A DNA stretch of 12,067 bases from Candidatus Desulfofervidaceae bacterium (GCA_021160485.1 JAGHCL010000034.1:1-12067), one strand, 5' to 3'. Positions 1 to 7,394 are shown, counted from the first letter of the stretch. Notes: a model not told the origin generated them from the sequence alone. Made by a program: numbers and translations.

Positions 1-296
1 CTTACATTTTGGGCCCATACTGTTTTCTTGATTCCCAATTTTATGCTGTTTTAGCTCCTATTGCTGATAAAGTTCTCATAACAACGCCTCAGCTTTCTTC
101 CAAACAAGCCACTTTTGAAAAAGAATTTATAAAACATTATTATACCAATCCTTCCTGGATAGCCACTTGTGCCTATGCCGCCATGGATGCCATTTTAAAA
201 GCACCAAGGTTTAGCCGAAAAGCAATAAAAAAAGACTTTAAAAAAAGGCTTTCTTTAAGGTTTAACTTGTTGCCTGTAGCAAAAAGCCAAGATTAG
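1..296 (+). CDS. C-terminal end of a probable ABC-type periplasmic substrate-binding protein (partial)
   Basis: The reading frame is open to the left edge, so this is the tail of a longer gene. A TTG at 9 is an internal codon rather than a convincing start. The visible ~98 residues resemble the last lobe of type I periplasmic binding proteins of the LivK / Peripla_BP_6 family. A strand-like stretch 'DKVLITTPQLSSKQ' leads into a helix with 'FEKEFIKHYYTNPSW', then 'ATCAYAAMDAILKA'. In the family the equivalent is a Phe-rich helix, a Gly/Asn-Pro turn and an Ala-Tyr-Asp-Ala helix. The protein ends in a short basic tail (RKAIKKDFKKRL) instead of the usual extra C-terminal strand, so it may be a divergent or non-transport member. 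The ligand cannot be told. Gene end is certain; family assignment is moderate. Confidence 0.5.
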   Translation, partial: YILGPYCFLDSQFYAVLAPIADKVLITTPQLSSKQATFEKEFIKHYYTNPSWIATCAYAAMDAILKAPRFSRKAIKKDFKKRLSLRFNLLPVAKSQD

Positions 297-312
297 GTTG
301 GTAATTTTTTTA

Positions 313-341
313 TTGACAATGTATAATGAGAATGCTAAATA
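313..341 (+). promoter_or_regulatory. Sigma70-type promoter of the tmc operon
   Basis: TTGACA at 313-318 is a perfect -35 hexamer. A 17-base spacer separates it from TAAATA at 336-341. Transcription would begin near 348, giving a leader of about 20-25 bases that contains the strong Shine-Dalgarno AAGGAGGG (357-364) before the ATG at 371. It lies in the short gap after the upstream gene stop and immediately before the first tmc gene, so the redox operon probably has its own strong promoter. This is by sequence match only. Confidence 0.7.
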
Positions 342-370
342 TACGTCCATAGAAGAAAGGAGGGAGAGTC

Positions 371-1021
371 ATGTATGAATTTGTCCGGGGTCCACTTTTA
401 TGGATATCTTTTATTGTGTTTATTGGTGGTAGTCTATTCAGGCTGCTTTACATGGCAATGCTGGCCAAGAAAAAGGATCACACAGTCTATACCTATATGA
501 GCTTAAAGTATGGTCTTCGTTCCATTTTACATTGGATTATTCCTTTTGGCAGTATAAACATGCGTCAGCGACCTGCTTTTACCATCTTTTCTTTTGCCTT
601 TCATATCTGTCTTTTGTTCACTCCCATTTTTCTTCTGGCTCATAATGTGCTTTGGTATGAATCATGGGGTATTAGTTGGTGGACTATTCCCGATTGGTTA
701 GCAGATATCATGACGGTTGTTGTTATTATCGCTGGTGTATTTTTCTTTTTGAGAAGGCGGTTGCGGCCAGAAGTAAGATATGTCACCTCTGCCTCTGATT
801 ACGCCTTGCTGATTATTGCTGTTGCTCCTTTTATAACTGGTTTTCTGGCCTATCATCAGTGGTTACCGTACAAAGCAATGTTGATTTTGCATATATTAGC
901 CGGAGAGATCATGCTTATGGTCATTCCCTTCACACGTTTAGATCACATGTTCTTTTTCTGGTTTACCCGTGCCTATATGGGGTCTGAATTTGGTGCGGTC
1001 AGGCATGTAAAAGATTGGTAA
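371..1021 (+). CDS. tmcC: Membrane cytochrome b-like subunit of Tmc/DsrMK-type redox complex
   Basis: This 216-residue, highly hydrophobic protein has about five membrane helices (roughly residues 8-30, 70-92, 112-128, 143-163 and 170-190), consistent with a NarI/DsrM-like b-type cytochrome. Histidines inside or at the ends of helices (His78, His91, His162, His174) are plausible axial ligands for two hemes b. Such subunits exchange electrons between the quinone pool and partner iron-sulfur and cytochrome c subunits. The assignment to TmcC rests on length and on the two following genes: a CCG-domain iron-sulfur protein and a tetraheme cytochrome. DsrM is longer (usually over 300 residues) and is followed by a triheme DsrJ, so Tmc fits better. 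The start follows AAGGAGGG at 7 bases. It is the first gene of the operon. Confidence 0.75.
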   Translation: MYEFVRGPLLWISFIVFIGGSLFRLLYMAMLAKKKDHTVYTYMSLKYGLRSILHWIIPFGSINMRQRPAFTIFSFAFHICLLFTPIFLLAHNVLWYESWGISWWTIPDWLADIMTVVVIIAGVFFFLRRRLRPEVRYVTSASDYALLIIAVAPFITGFLAYHQWLPYKAMLILHILAGEIMLMVIPFTRLDHMFFFWFTRAYMGSEFGAVRHVKDW

Positions 1022-1052
1022 TATGTGAGTTTTATAAAGGAGGAAATATATT

Positions 1053-2387
1053 ATGACGGCTTTGCTAGAAAGAAAATGGGGTGTAACTGATATAGGTTTA
1101 GAAGAGGGGGTTAGTCGTTTAGACCCTTCTAAAATAACAAAGGTGATTAATCAAGTTTTGAATGGAGAAGGGATTGCCCGACTTAAGACCTATGTAGATA
1201 CCTGTATCCACTGTGGTTTGTGTTCTACTGCTTGTCATCATTACCTTTCTAATGACTGTGATCCTACTTTTGCCCCAGTAGCTAAGATTAAAAATACCCT
1301 TTGGGAAATGATAAAAAATAAGGGTAGAGTGAGTCCTGCATTTATTAAACAAGCGGCTGAAATTGCTTATACTGAATGCAATCTTTGTAAACGTTGCAGC
1401 ATGTATTGTCCTTTTGGGATAGATATGGCTTGGATGTTAAGTTTAGTACGACGGATATGTCACCTGTGTGGTGTTGTCCCTCAATACTTGCAGGATACGG
1501 CAAACAGTCATGCCGTGACTATGAACCAAATGTGGGTTAAGCAGGATGAATGGATAGACACCCTGCAGTGGCAAGAAGAAGAGGCCCAGAGTGAAATTCC
1601 CAGTTTGCGTATCCCTTTGGATAAAGAAGGTGCAGATGTTATGTATTCAGTTATTGGCCCTGAGCCTAAATTTAGAGCACAATTGATATATTCAGCCGCT
1701 GTGCTAATGACTGTGGCAGGTGTCAACTGGACGATGCCTTCTTTTGATGGCTGGGATAACAGTGATATGGCCATGTATTCTGGCGACTGGGAAGTAATGG
1801 GCCGGGTGAAAAAGGCACATTTTGAAGCGGCTATGAAACTTAAAGTAAAGAAGATTGTGATGGGAGAATGTGGTCATGCCTTTCGTTCTGTCTATGATGT
1901 GGGAAACAGGTGGTTAGGCTGGAAAATGCATCCTATTCCAATTGTCCATGCCATTCAGTTCTATTATGAACTCTTAAAAGACGGGAAGATTAAGATTGTC
2001 CGCAAAATCAAAGAACCAGTAACGTTGCATGATCCCTGTAATGTTATGCGGGGCAGAGGCTTGATGGAACATGCGCGATATGTGGTAAAAGCTATGTGTG
2101 AAGATTTCAGAGAGATGGAGCCTAATCGGGAATACAATTATTGTTGTTGTGCTGGCGGTGGTGTAATTAACTGCGGACCTCCTTGGAAGAAGAAAAGGGT
2201 AGATAGTAACAAAATAAAGGCTGAGCAGTTAGCAGCTACTGGTGCGAAGATAGTGATTACTCCTTGCCACAATTGTCATAGTGGAATTGAGGATATTATT
2301 AACTATTACAAGTTGGGTATCCACAATGTATTTATTATTGATCTCCTAATGCAATGTATAGAGATACCTGAGGAATTAAAGGCATAA
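1053..2387 (+). CDS. tmcB: Iron-sulfur CCG-domain subunit of Tmc complex (HdrD/DsrK-like)
   Basis: The 444-residue protein is the cytoplasmic-type electron-transfer subunit of a Tmc/DsrMK complex. Two [4Fe-4S] ferredoxin motifs lie at the N-terminus: Cys51-54-57-61 and Cys109-112-115-119, the latter followed by Pro. The C-terminal half carries a CCG motif: Cys329, then Cys364/Cys365 and Cys405-x-x-Cys408, the pattern that binds the unusual [4Fe-4S] cluster of heterodisulfide reductase HdrB/HdrD and of DsrK. An extra conserved-looking 'GECGHA' (Cys273) precedes it. DsrK is the main alternative name, but the length and the tetraheme neighbour favour TmcB. Shine-Dalgarno AAAGGAGG (1036-1043) sits 9 bases before the ATG. 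It lies 31 bases after the membrane subunit. No signal peptide or membrane helix is seen. Confidence 0.85.
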   Translation: MTALLERKWGVTDIGLEEGVSRLDPSKITKVINQVLNGEGIARLKTYVDTCIHCGLCSTACHHYLSNDCDPTFAPVAKIKNTLWEMIKNKGRVSPAFIKQAAEIAYTECNLCKRCSMYCPFGIDMAWMLSLVRRICHLCGVVPQYLQDTANSHAVTMNQMWVKQDEWIDTLQWQEEEAQSEIPSLRIPLDKEGADVMYSVIGPEPKFRAQLIYSAAVLMTVAGVNWTMPSFDGWDNSDMAMYSGDWEVMGRVKKAHFEAAMKLKVKKIVMGECGHAFRSVYDVGNRWLGWKMHPIPIVHAIQFYYELLKDGKIKIVRKIKEPVTLHDPCNVMRGRGLMEHARYVVKAMCEDFREMEPNREYNYCCCAGGGVINCGPPWKKKRVDSNKIKAEQLAATGAKIVITPCHNCHSGIEDIINYYKLGIHNVFIIDLLMQCIEIPEELKA

Positions 2388-2407
2388 ATATAAAGAGGAG
2401 GGAAAGC

Positions 2408-2878
2408 ATGTTTAAGAACTGGTTTGGATGGATAGCAGGTATTTGTATGCTTAGTGTGGCGTTGATGGTGGGTTATGGTTTTGCTCAAGATGATGAAATG
2501 GTGATTGCCCATAAAGAAGTATTCAAGCGCTTAGAACGTGCCCCTGTGGTTTTTAATCATGAAAAGCATGTAGAAGTTTTAGGTGATGAAGCGTGTGCCC
2601 AGTGTCACCATGTATATAATGAAGAAGAAGGCAAGTTGGTGTATGAAGAGGGTGAAGAGACAGGGTGTGCCGACTGCCATGGTCTCAAAGATGAAAAGAT
2701 GAACGATGGTTCTACAAAACCTTCTTTAATGAATGCCTATCACATCAGTTGTGTAAAATGTCACAGAAAATTGGCTAAGGCTGGCAAAAAGACTGGCTCC
2801 TATACCTGTGGCGAATGTCATGTCAAGGTAAATTGGAAGTTGATAAACACTGAAGGTGCACATACAGAAGGCGAATAG
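2408..2878 (+). CDS. tmcA: Periplasmic tetraheme cytochrome c3 (type II, TmcA-like)
   Basis: The 156-residue exported multiheme cytochrome starts with a signal peptide: Lys3, a hydrophobic core at about residues 8-24, and probable cleavage after 'GYGFA' (residue 26). Four CXXCH heme sites are seen at Cys63-His67, Cys87-His91, Cys115-His119 and Cys134-His138. Additional His51, His54, His68 (in CAQCHH) and His112 can serve as the distal ligands of four bis-histidine hemes. The 'VxFxHxxH...CxxCHH' layout is typical of class III cytochromes c3. In Desulfovibrio, TmcA accepts electrons from the soluble type I cytochrome c3 and hydrogenases and passes them to TmcB/C. Shine-Dalgarno GAGGAGGG (2395-2402) precedes the ATG. 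It is the last gene of the operon, followed by two hairpins; no tmcD follows. Confidence 0.85.
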   Translation: MFKNWFGWIAGICMLSVALMVGYGFAQDDEMVIAHKEVFKRLERAPVVFNHEKHVEVLGDEACAQCHHVYNEEEGKLVYEEGEETGCADCHGLKDEKMNDGSTKPSLMNAYHISCVKCHRKLAKAGKKTGSYTCGECHVKVNWKLINTEGAHTEGE

Positions 2879-2914
2879 AATTGAAAAGATTCTATTGAAA
2901 AATTACACAAAGAC

Positions 2915-2936
2915 AGGGGAGGTAGGTTTCTCCCCT
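2915..2936 (+). terminator. First hairpin after tmcA (weak Rho-independent terminator)
   Basis: AGGGGAG (2915-2921) pairs perfectly with CTCCCCT (2930-2936) around an 8-base loop, 37 bases after the tmcA stop. It is followed by TTAATTAA rather than a clean T-run. It may terminate weakly or protect the 3' end of the mRNA. Confidence 0.5.
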
Positions 2937-2959
2937 TTAATTAATACCTTTAAAATTTT

Positions 2960-2987
2960 GGGTATCTACCTAGATGCCCTAGTTTTT
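2960..2987 (+). terminator. Rho-independent terminator of the tmc operon
   Basis: GGGTATCT (2960-2967) pairs with AGATGCCC (2972-2979), including one G-U wobble, around a 4-base loop. It is followed by TAGTTTTT (2980-2987). On the minus strand the same stem has one C-A mismatch and is followed by AAAATTTT, so it could also stop transcription arriving from the minus-strand genes, whose last stop codon is at 2991-2993. Confidence 0.6.
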
Positions 2988-2990
2988 CCC

Positions 2991-3062
2991 TCAGGGTCCG
3001 CATTTATGGAAAAATAAAGCCAAGCCTAGGATGAAAATCAGGATAAAAAACCCCTTTAGCAT
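2991..3062 (-). CDS. 23-residue single-span membrane peptide next to the CDF transporter
   Basis: This small gene reads from an ATG at 3062 down to a TGA at 2991-2993. The product has a short basic start (MLKG), an unbroken hydrophobic stretch of about 14-15 residues (FFILIFILGLALFF) and a polar end HKCGP with one Cys and one His. GGAGGG (3068-3073 on the plus strand, read on minus) stands 5 bases before the ATG, which is better than the ribosome site of the transporter gene. It lies 45 bases downstream of the transporter stop on the same strand and just ahead of a hairpin, so it is probably co-transcribed. I recognise no family. It could be a small regulator or accessory subunit of the metal transporter. 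At this length a chance reading frame is possible; Shine-Dalgarno, composition and position argue for it. Confidence 0.5.
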   Translation of the reverse strand: MLKGFFILIFILGLALFFHKCGP

Positions 3063-3107
3063 AATTTCCCTCCATAAAAAGTTTGAGGATTAATTTCTCA
3101 TTTGTTT

Positions 3108-4289
3108 TTATTTAGGTATTTTCATTAAATGTTTTATCTTGTCTAGACATTCTGCTTGGGTCAAGATAATCTCTGCTCCTGCTTCAGACAAAACAAAAAA
3201 TGGTCCCTTACCAGCTAGTTCTCTCCGGGTTATAATTACATCTACTCCTTGTGAAAGTAGCCACTTGCTGACTTTAATTCCTCTGCCTTTACCTTCTTGA
3301 GCAAATGGATTGGGTTCTATTTTTTCTTCTCGTAAAGTGAGGTCTTTTATCCCCAATCTGCAGAAATAAAAGTAAGGTGCATCACCAAAGTGTTCAGAAA
3401 TAGTCGTTTTATCTTCAGCTAGTGGGACTGCATAAATAACAAAGTCCTTTGCCTTTGGTTCATAGTGAATTAACACATGATCTACATGAGGAATTTCTTT
3501 TTTTATTTCTTCTTCTATTTTTTGAGAAATAGCATGCGCCTTTTTTAAACCATGAACCTTTAGAGTGATGATAATTTCCACAAACTTATACCTTCCTGAA
3601 TTCCTCCCCCAAAGAGCTTTGATTTCTTCTACTGCTGGATGAGAAAGCACGATTGTTTTTACCTTATCTAAAGTAGTAAAGTCTATAGATGCATCTAGCA
3701 GGACTTTGATGCTATCAATAAAGATTTCTACCCCAGCCTTCACAATCAGGACTGCTACCAAGGTAGCTACTATTTTATCTAAATGCACACCCCAATATTC
3801 ACCAGCCAGGCCAGCCAGAATAGCTATTGCCGAGAAAACATCCGTTTTGATATGTTGAGCATCGCTAATCAGACTAGGTGAATTTGACTCTTTTCCTTTT
3901 TTGTATTCGTAACGAGAGAAAAGGTAAGCAAGGGAGATGGCCAGTAATACTCCTATAGCCACTACTGGTAAACGATTGATGTTCAGTTTCTCTGTGTCCC
4001 GAAAAGCTGTTTTTACAATTTCAATCCCGGCACCGATAATAAGTATAGAAATGCCTAAAGAGATGAGATTTTCTACTTTATAAAGCCCATAAGGAAAAGC
4101 AGGTGAACGGCGTTTTGAGATTTTAATGCCGATAAATATTGCCATGGAGGCAATTACATCGCTTAGAGAATGAATTACTTCGGCTATTAGAGCTAGACTA
4201 CCCGAAAGGTAGGCCAATAAATATTTTAAAGCCACTAAAAAAATATTGAAAATGACTGAGTAAAAAGCAACCCTTTTGCTACTATCCAC
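3108..4289 (-). CDS. Cation diffusion facilitator (zinc-type) fused to NifX/NifB-like domain
   Basis: This 393-residue inner-membrane metal/proton antiporter has six predicted helices in residues 10-195. The metal site shows as HSLSD in helix 2 (His40, Asp44) and HIKTD in helix 5 (His146, Asp150), an H-D-H-D tetrad that in characterised CDFs goes with zinc preference. A cytosolic ferredoxin-like CDF C-domain spans about 205-278. Residues about 283-390 add a second domain with 'SEHFGDAPYFYF' and '...GKGRGIKVSKWLLSQGVDVIIT', matching the dinitrogenase iron-molybdenum cofactor (NifX/NifB/NafY C-terminal) fold. Such fusions exist in anaerobes but their job is unknown; metal or cluster sensing is an inference. 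The start is GTG at 4289, with an in-frame TAA 12 bases upstream and only a weak GAG ribosome site. It is divergent from the next gene. Confidence 0.85.
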   Translation of the reverse strand: MDSSKRVAFYSVIFNIFLVALKYLLAYLSGSLALIAEVIHSLSDVIASMAIFIGIKISKRRSPAFPYGLYKVENLISLGISILIIGAGIEIVKTAFRDTEKLNINRLPVVAIGVLLAISLAYLFSRYEYKKGKESNSPSLISDAQHIKTDVFSAIAILAGLAGEYWGVHLDKIVATLVAVLIVKAGVEIFIDSIKVLLDASIDFTTLDKVKTIVLSHPAVEEIKALWGRNSGRYKFVEIIITLKVHGLKKAHAISQKIEEEIKKEIPHVDHVLIHYEPKAKDFVIYAVPLAEDKTTISEHFGDAPYFYFCRLGIKDLTLREEKIEPNPFAQEGKGRGIKVSKWLLSQGVDVIITRRELAGKGPFFVLSEAGAEIILTQAECLDKIKHLMKIPK

Positions 4290-4331
4290 TCGCTCAATTT
4301 AACACAGAAGGAGAAAAAAATAAAGAATGTC

Positions 4332-4360
4332 TTCCTTTTTCACTCATTATTTGTTAAATA
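4332..4360 (+). promoter_or_regulatory. Candidate promoter of the CoA-disulfide reductase gene
   Basis: TTCCTT at 4332-4337 and TAAATA at 4355-4360 are 17 bases apart, in the 109-base gap between the two divergent genes. The -35 is poor. The leader would be about 30 bases and carries AAAGGAGGGG (4381-4390). I found no convincing promoter for the minus-strand transporter in the same gap. Confidence 0.35.
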
Positions 4361-4398
4361 TTTCTTTCACTTTATCTCTAAAAGGAGGGGAATGAAAC

Positions 4399-6114
4399 AT
4401 GAGGGTAGTTATCGTCGGTGCAGTCGCAGCTGGCCCCAAGGCTGCTTGTCGGATTAAACGTCTACTACCTGAGGCAGAGGTAGTAATGGTTGATAAGGAT
4501 GATATTATTTCTTATGGGGCCTGCGGTATTCCCTACTTTATCAGTGGAGATGTTCCTATTTTAGAAGAGTTATTTTCCACTAATTATCATGTGGTTAGAG
4601 ATACGGATTTTTTTGCCAATTCTAAAGGAGTTAAAGTTTTACCTCAAACTGAGGCTATAGGAATAGATCGGAAGAAAAAGGAAGTATTTATTAAGAACCT
4701 GGTCACTGGTAAAGAAGAGGTGTTGTCTTATGACAAACTGGTTTTAGCTACAGGCAGCATTCCTTTTATACCTCCTATCCCAGGTATAAATGCTCAAGGT
4801 GTTTTTAGTATTGTTAACCTTCACGATGCCCAGACAGTGCTTGATCTCATAAAGAGAGGAGAAGTAGAAAGGGCAGTAATTATTGGTGGCGGGGCCATTG
4901 GTATAGAGATGGCCGAGGCCTTGACTGATATGTGGGGAGTGGATGTTACCATTGTAGAAATGATGCCTCACCTTTTGCCTGGGATTATTGATACAGATAT
5001 TTCTCTGATGCTTAAAACGCATTTAGAAATGCATGGTGTTAGGTTAGTGTGTAATGCGCAAGTGAAAGAAATAAAGACAGATGAGACAGGTAGAGTGAAG
5101 GAAGTAATTGCCTCTTCAGAAGCATTACCAGCTGATCTCGTAATCGTGGCCACAGGGGTAAGGCCCAATACAAAACTAGCCCAGGAAGCTGGTTTGCTTG
5201 TTTCTCCTCAAGGAATTGTTGTCAACCAACGGATGCAAACCTCAGACCCCGATATTTATGCTGGTGGAGATTGTGTGGAGAACCGGTGTTTGATAACAGG
5301 TAAGGGGATTTTTATATCTTCTGGGTCTATTGCCAATCGACATGGCCGGGTAATTGGGACAAATATTGCTGGTGGATTGGAACTTTTTGAAGGGGTGGTA
5401 AGGAGCTTTGTCATAAAGGCCTTTGATTTATGTATTGCCAAAACGGGTCTCTGTGAAGAAGCCGCTCAGAAAGAAGGGTTTGAAGTAATTCCGGTAATGA
5501 TAGTCCAATTGGATAGAGCTCATTTTTACCCTACGAAACAACTTATGTATTTTCAACTAACAGTAGAAAAAAATACACAAAGAGTATTAGGAGCACAAGC
5601 GGTAGGAATTAATGGTGATGCTGTAGTAGGGAAAATCAATACTGTAGCCTCCATGTTAAAGTTCAAGCCTACTGTAGATGATTTAAGTATTTTGGAAATT
5701 GCCTATGCTCCACCCTTTGGGACAGCGGTAGATATTTTAAATACAGCCGGCAATGTAGCTAAAAATACACTGGCCGGGAAAAATCGAACTATTAGCATAA
5801 GTGAGTTTTTATCCCTTTGGCAACAGCGGACAAGCGGAGAATATATCTTTTTGGATGTTAGAGAGACAGCAGATGCCAAACCTTATGTAGAAAAACTGGC
5901 TCCTTATTGGATTAATATTCCTCAAAGGGAGTTTAGGAAACGTTTGGCTGAAGTTCCTACTGACAAAAAAATTGTCATTATTTGCAATACTGGAATGCGT
6001 TCTTATGAAATCCAACTATTATTAGACAAAATAGGTATTAGTCAAACTTTTAATCTTAGAGGAGGTATGGCTGCCCTTAAAATGACAGGTATAGATTTAG
6101 TGGATAGTAGGTAA
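4399..6114 (+). CDS. CoA-disulfide / persulfide reductase with C-terminal rhodanese domain (CoADR-RHD)
   Basis: The 571-residue flavoprotein belongs to the pyridine nucleotide-disulfide oxidoreductases. The FAD site is 'VIVGAVAAG' at residues 4-12, nearly as in staphylococcal CoA-disulfide reductase. The single redox cysteine that forms a mixed disulfide with CoA is Cys42 in 'SYGACGIPY'. An NAD(P)H motif 'IIGGGAIGIE' lies near residue 160, and the second FAD motif 'DIYAGGDCVE' near 290. 'AHFYP' and 'AYAPPF' carry the active-site tyrosines. From about residue 465 a rhodanese domain follows, with catalytic Cys529 in 'CNTGMRS' (CxxGxR loop). Family members (for example Npsr of Shewanella) reduce persulfides, polysulfide or elemental sulfur with NADH, which suits a sulfur-metabolising anaerobe. 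Shine-Dalgarno AAAGGAGGGG selects the ATG at 4399; a nearer ATG at 4392 is out of frame. Confidence 0.88.
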   Translation: MRVVIVGAVAAGPKAACRIKRLLPEAEVVMVDKDDIISYGACGIPYFISGDVPILEELFSTNYHVVRDTDFFANSKGVKVLPQTEAIGIDRKKKEVFIKNLVTGKEEVLSYDKLVLATGSIPFIPPIPGINAQGVFSIVNLHDAQTVLDLIKRGEVERAVIIGGGAIGIEMAEALTDMWGVDVTIVEMMPHLLPGIIDTDISLMLKTHLEMHGVRLVCNAQVKEIKTDETGRVKEVIASSEALPADLVIVATGVRPNTKLAQEAGLLVSPQGIVVNQRMQTSDPDIYAGGDCVENRCLITGKGIFISSGSIANRHGRVIGTNIAGGLELFEGVVRSFVIKAFDLCIAKTGLCEEAAQKEGFEVIPVMIVQLDRAHFYPTKQLMYFQLTVEKNTQRVLGAQAVGINGDAVVGKINTVASMLKFKPTVDDLSILEIAYAPPFGTAVDILNTAGNVAKNTLAGKNRTISISEFLSLWQQRTSGEYIFLDVRETADAKPYVEKLAPYWINIPQREFRKRLAEVPTDKKIVIICNTGMRSYEIQLLLDKIGISQTFNLRGGMAALKMTGIDLVDSR

Positions 6115-6218
6115 CAATTTACCACTGTTGTAGAGAATATTGAGTAGCTCCAGAGTAGGAAGGGTAAAGGAGAGCTGGACGAAGTTGGAGTATTTTTAAA
6201 ACCAATGAGGTTATTTTT

Positions 6219-7337
6219 ATGTATGTTCCCCTTTTAGATTTAAGAGCCCAATATACAAAATTAAGAGATAAGATTAAAAAGGCTTTAGATGAAGTGCTTG
6301 AAACACAACAATTTATTCTAGGGCCAAAAGTGGCTGCCTTAGAAGAGGCCCTAGCGGCCTATTGTGGAGTGGATTATGCAGTAGGGGTTTCGTCTGGCAC
6401 TGATGCCATCTTGGTTGCATTAATGGCGTGTGGGATAGGAGAGGGTGATGAGGTGATTACCTCTCCTTACACCTTTTTTGCTACTGTAGGTTCAATTGTG
6501 CGCTTAAAGGCAAAACCTGTTTTTGTAGATATCACCCCCCAGACCTTTAATTTGAATGTTGATCAGATTGAAGCCAAAATTAATTCTAAGACTAAGGCTA
6601 TTATACCTGTCCATCTCTTTGGTCAAAGTGCAGAAATGGCGTCTATTAATGACATTGCCCAAAGACATAATTTAGTGGTTATAGAAGATGCTGCCCAGGC
6701 CCTTGGAGCCACTTATAAAGGCAGGAAGGTAGGTGCGTGGGGAGATATGGCCTGCTTTTCTTTTTTCCCTTCTAAAAATCTGGGTGGTTATGGTGATGGT
6801 GGTATGGTAATAACCAATAAAAAAGAGATTTACGAAAGGGTTAAAATGCTTCGGGTGCATGGGGCAAAGGATAAATATAAGCATGAAATGATAGGTGGGA
6901 ACTTCCGTCTGGACGAAATTCAGGCGGCAATATTACTGGTCAAGTTGCCTTATTTGGATGAGTGGAATAAACAAAGGGCAAAGCACGCAGATATTTATTT
7001 TTCCCTTTTTAAACAGGCAGGCCTTTTGAATGAAATAAAGCCACCGGTGGTAGACTCGGCTAATACCCACATCTTCCATCAATACATTATTCGGGCCTCC
7101 AGGCGAGATGCTTTACTTAGCTATCTAACAAAACACGGGGTTGGGTGTGCTGTTTATTATCCCATTCCCCTGCACCTGCAACCGTGTTTTCGTTATTTGG
7201 GTTACCAAGAGGGAGATTTCCCTGAAGCAGAGAAAGCAGCGAAAGAGACCATTGCCCTACCGATTTACCCCGAATTAACTCTAATCCAACAGGAGTATGT
7301 CGTAGAAAAAATAAAGAAATTTTATGCTAATGGTTAG
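6219..7337 (+). CDS. DegT/DnrJ/EryC1/StrS family PLP-dependent sugar aminotransferase
   Basis: This 372-residue cytoplasmic enzyme is a fold-type I aminotransferase that puts an amino group on a keto-sugar nucleotide. It opens with the family signature 'VPLLDLRAQY' and continues with 'QQFILGPKVAALEEALA', 'VGVSSGTDAILVAL', Asp157 in 'IEDAAQALGA' (contacts the PLP pyridine nitrogen) and the Schiff-base Lys186 in 'FFPSKNLGGYGDGGM'. 'GGNFRLDEIQAAIL' near residue 225 is also canonical. The length is normal. It most resembles the WbpE/WlbC-type enzymes acting on UDP-3-keto sugars for cell-surface polysaccharide, but substrate cannot be fixed from sequence and no other polysaccharide gene is in view, so it appears to stand alone. 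TGAGGT (6206-6211) is the ribosome site. The 104-base gap before it shows no clear promoter. Confidence 0.88.
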   Translation: MYVPLLDLRAQYTKLRDKIKKALDEVLETQQFILGPKVAALEEALAAYCGVDYAVGVSSGTDAILVALMACGIGEGDEVITSPYTFFATVGSIVRLKAKPVFVDITPQTFNLNVDQIEAKINSKTKAIIPVHLFGQSAEMASINDIAQRHNLVVIEDAAQALGATYKGRKVGAWGDMACFSFFPSKNLGGYGDGGMVITNKKEIYERVKMLRVHGAKDKYKHEMIGGNFRLDEIQAAILLVKLPYLDEWNKQRAKHADIYFSLFKQAGLLNEIKPPVVDSANTHIFHQYIIRASRRDALLSYLTKHGVGCAVYYPIPLHLQPCFRYLGYQEGDFPEAEKAAKETIALPIYPELTLIQQEYVVEKIKKFYANG

Positions 7338-7368
7338 TGGCACATTGGGTCGTTAGTCACTGATTTTT
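7334..7368 (+). terminator. Possible Rho-independent terminator after the aminotransferase
   Basis: TTAGTG (7334-7339, overlapping the stop codon) can pair with CACTGA (7358-7363), with one G-U pair, followed directly by TTTTT. The 18-base loop makes the stem weak. A promoter follows within a few bases, which fits a transcription-unit boundary here. Confidence 0.35.
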
Positions 7369-7394
7369 GCTTGTTTATTCAGAATGTTTATAAT
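7367..7394 (+). promoter_or_regulatory. Promoter of the amzA-fdhD-rplS-rnhB operon
   Basis: TTGCTT at 7367-7372, a 16-base spacer and a consensus TATAAT at 7389-7394 lie directly before the archaemetzincin gene. Transcription would start near 7401, leaving a leader of about 28 bases with no purine-rich ribosome site before the ATG at 7429. Because the next five genes overlap or nearly touch, this promoter may drive rplS too. Confidence 0.6.

Noticed and set aside
1119..1774. Antisense reading frames inside tmcB (1119-1352 and 1508-1774, minus)
   Set aside because: They mirror a strongly conserved coding region, lack ribosome sites and give no recognisable protein.
371..2878. DsrMKJ instead of Tmc
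   Set aside because: The cytochrome has four CXXCH sites rather than three, the membrane protein is too short for DsrM, and no dsrO/dsrP follow.
6107..6122. Small inverted repeat GGTAACAATTTACC spanning the CoADR stop codon
   Set aside because: Only five base pairs and no T-run behind it, so not a supportable terminator.
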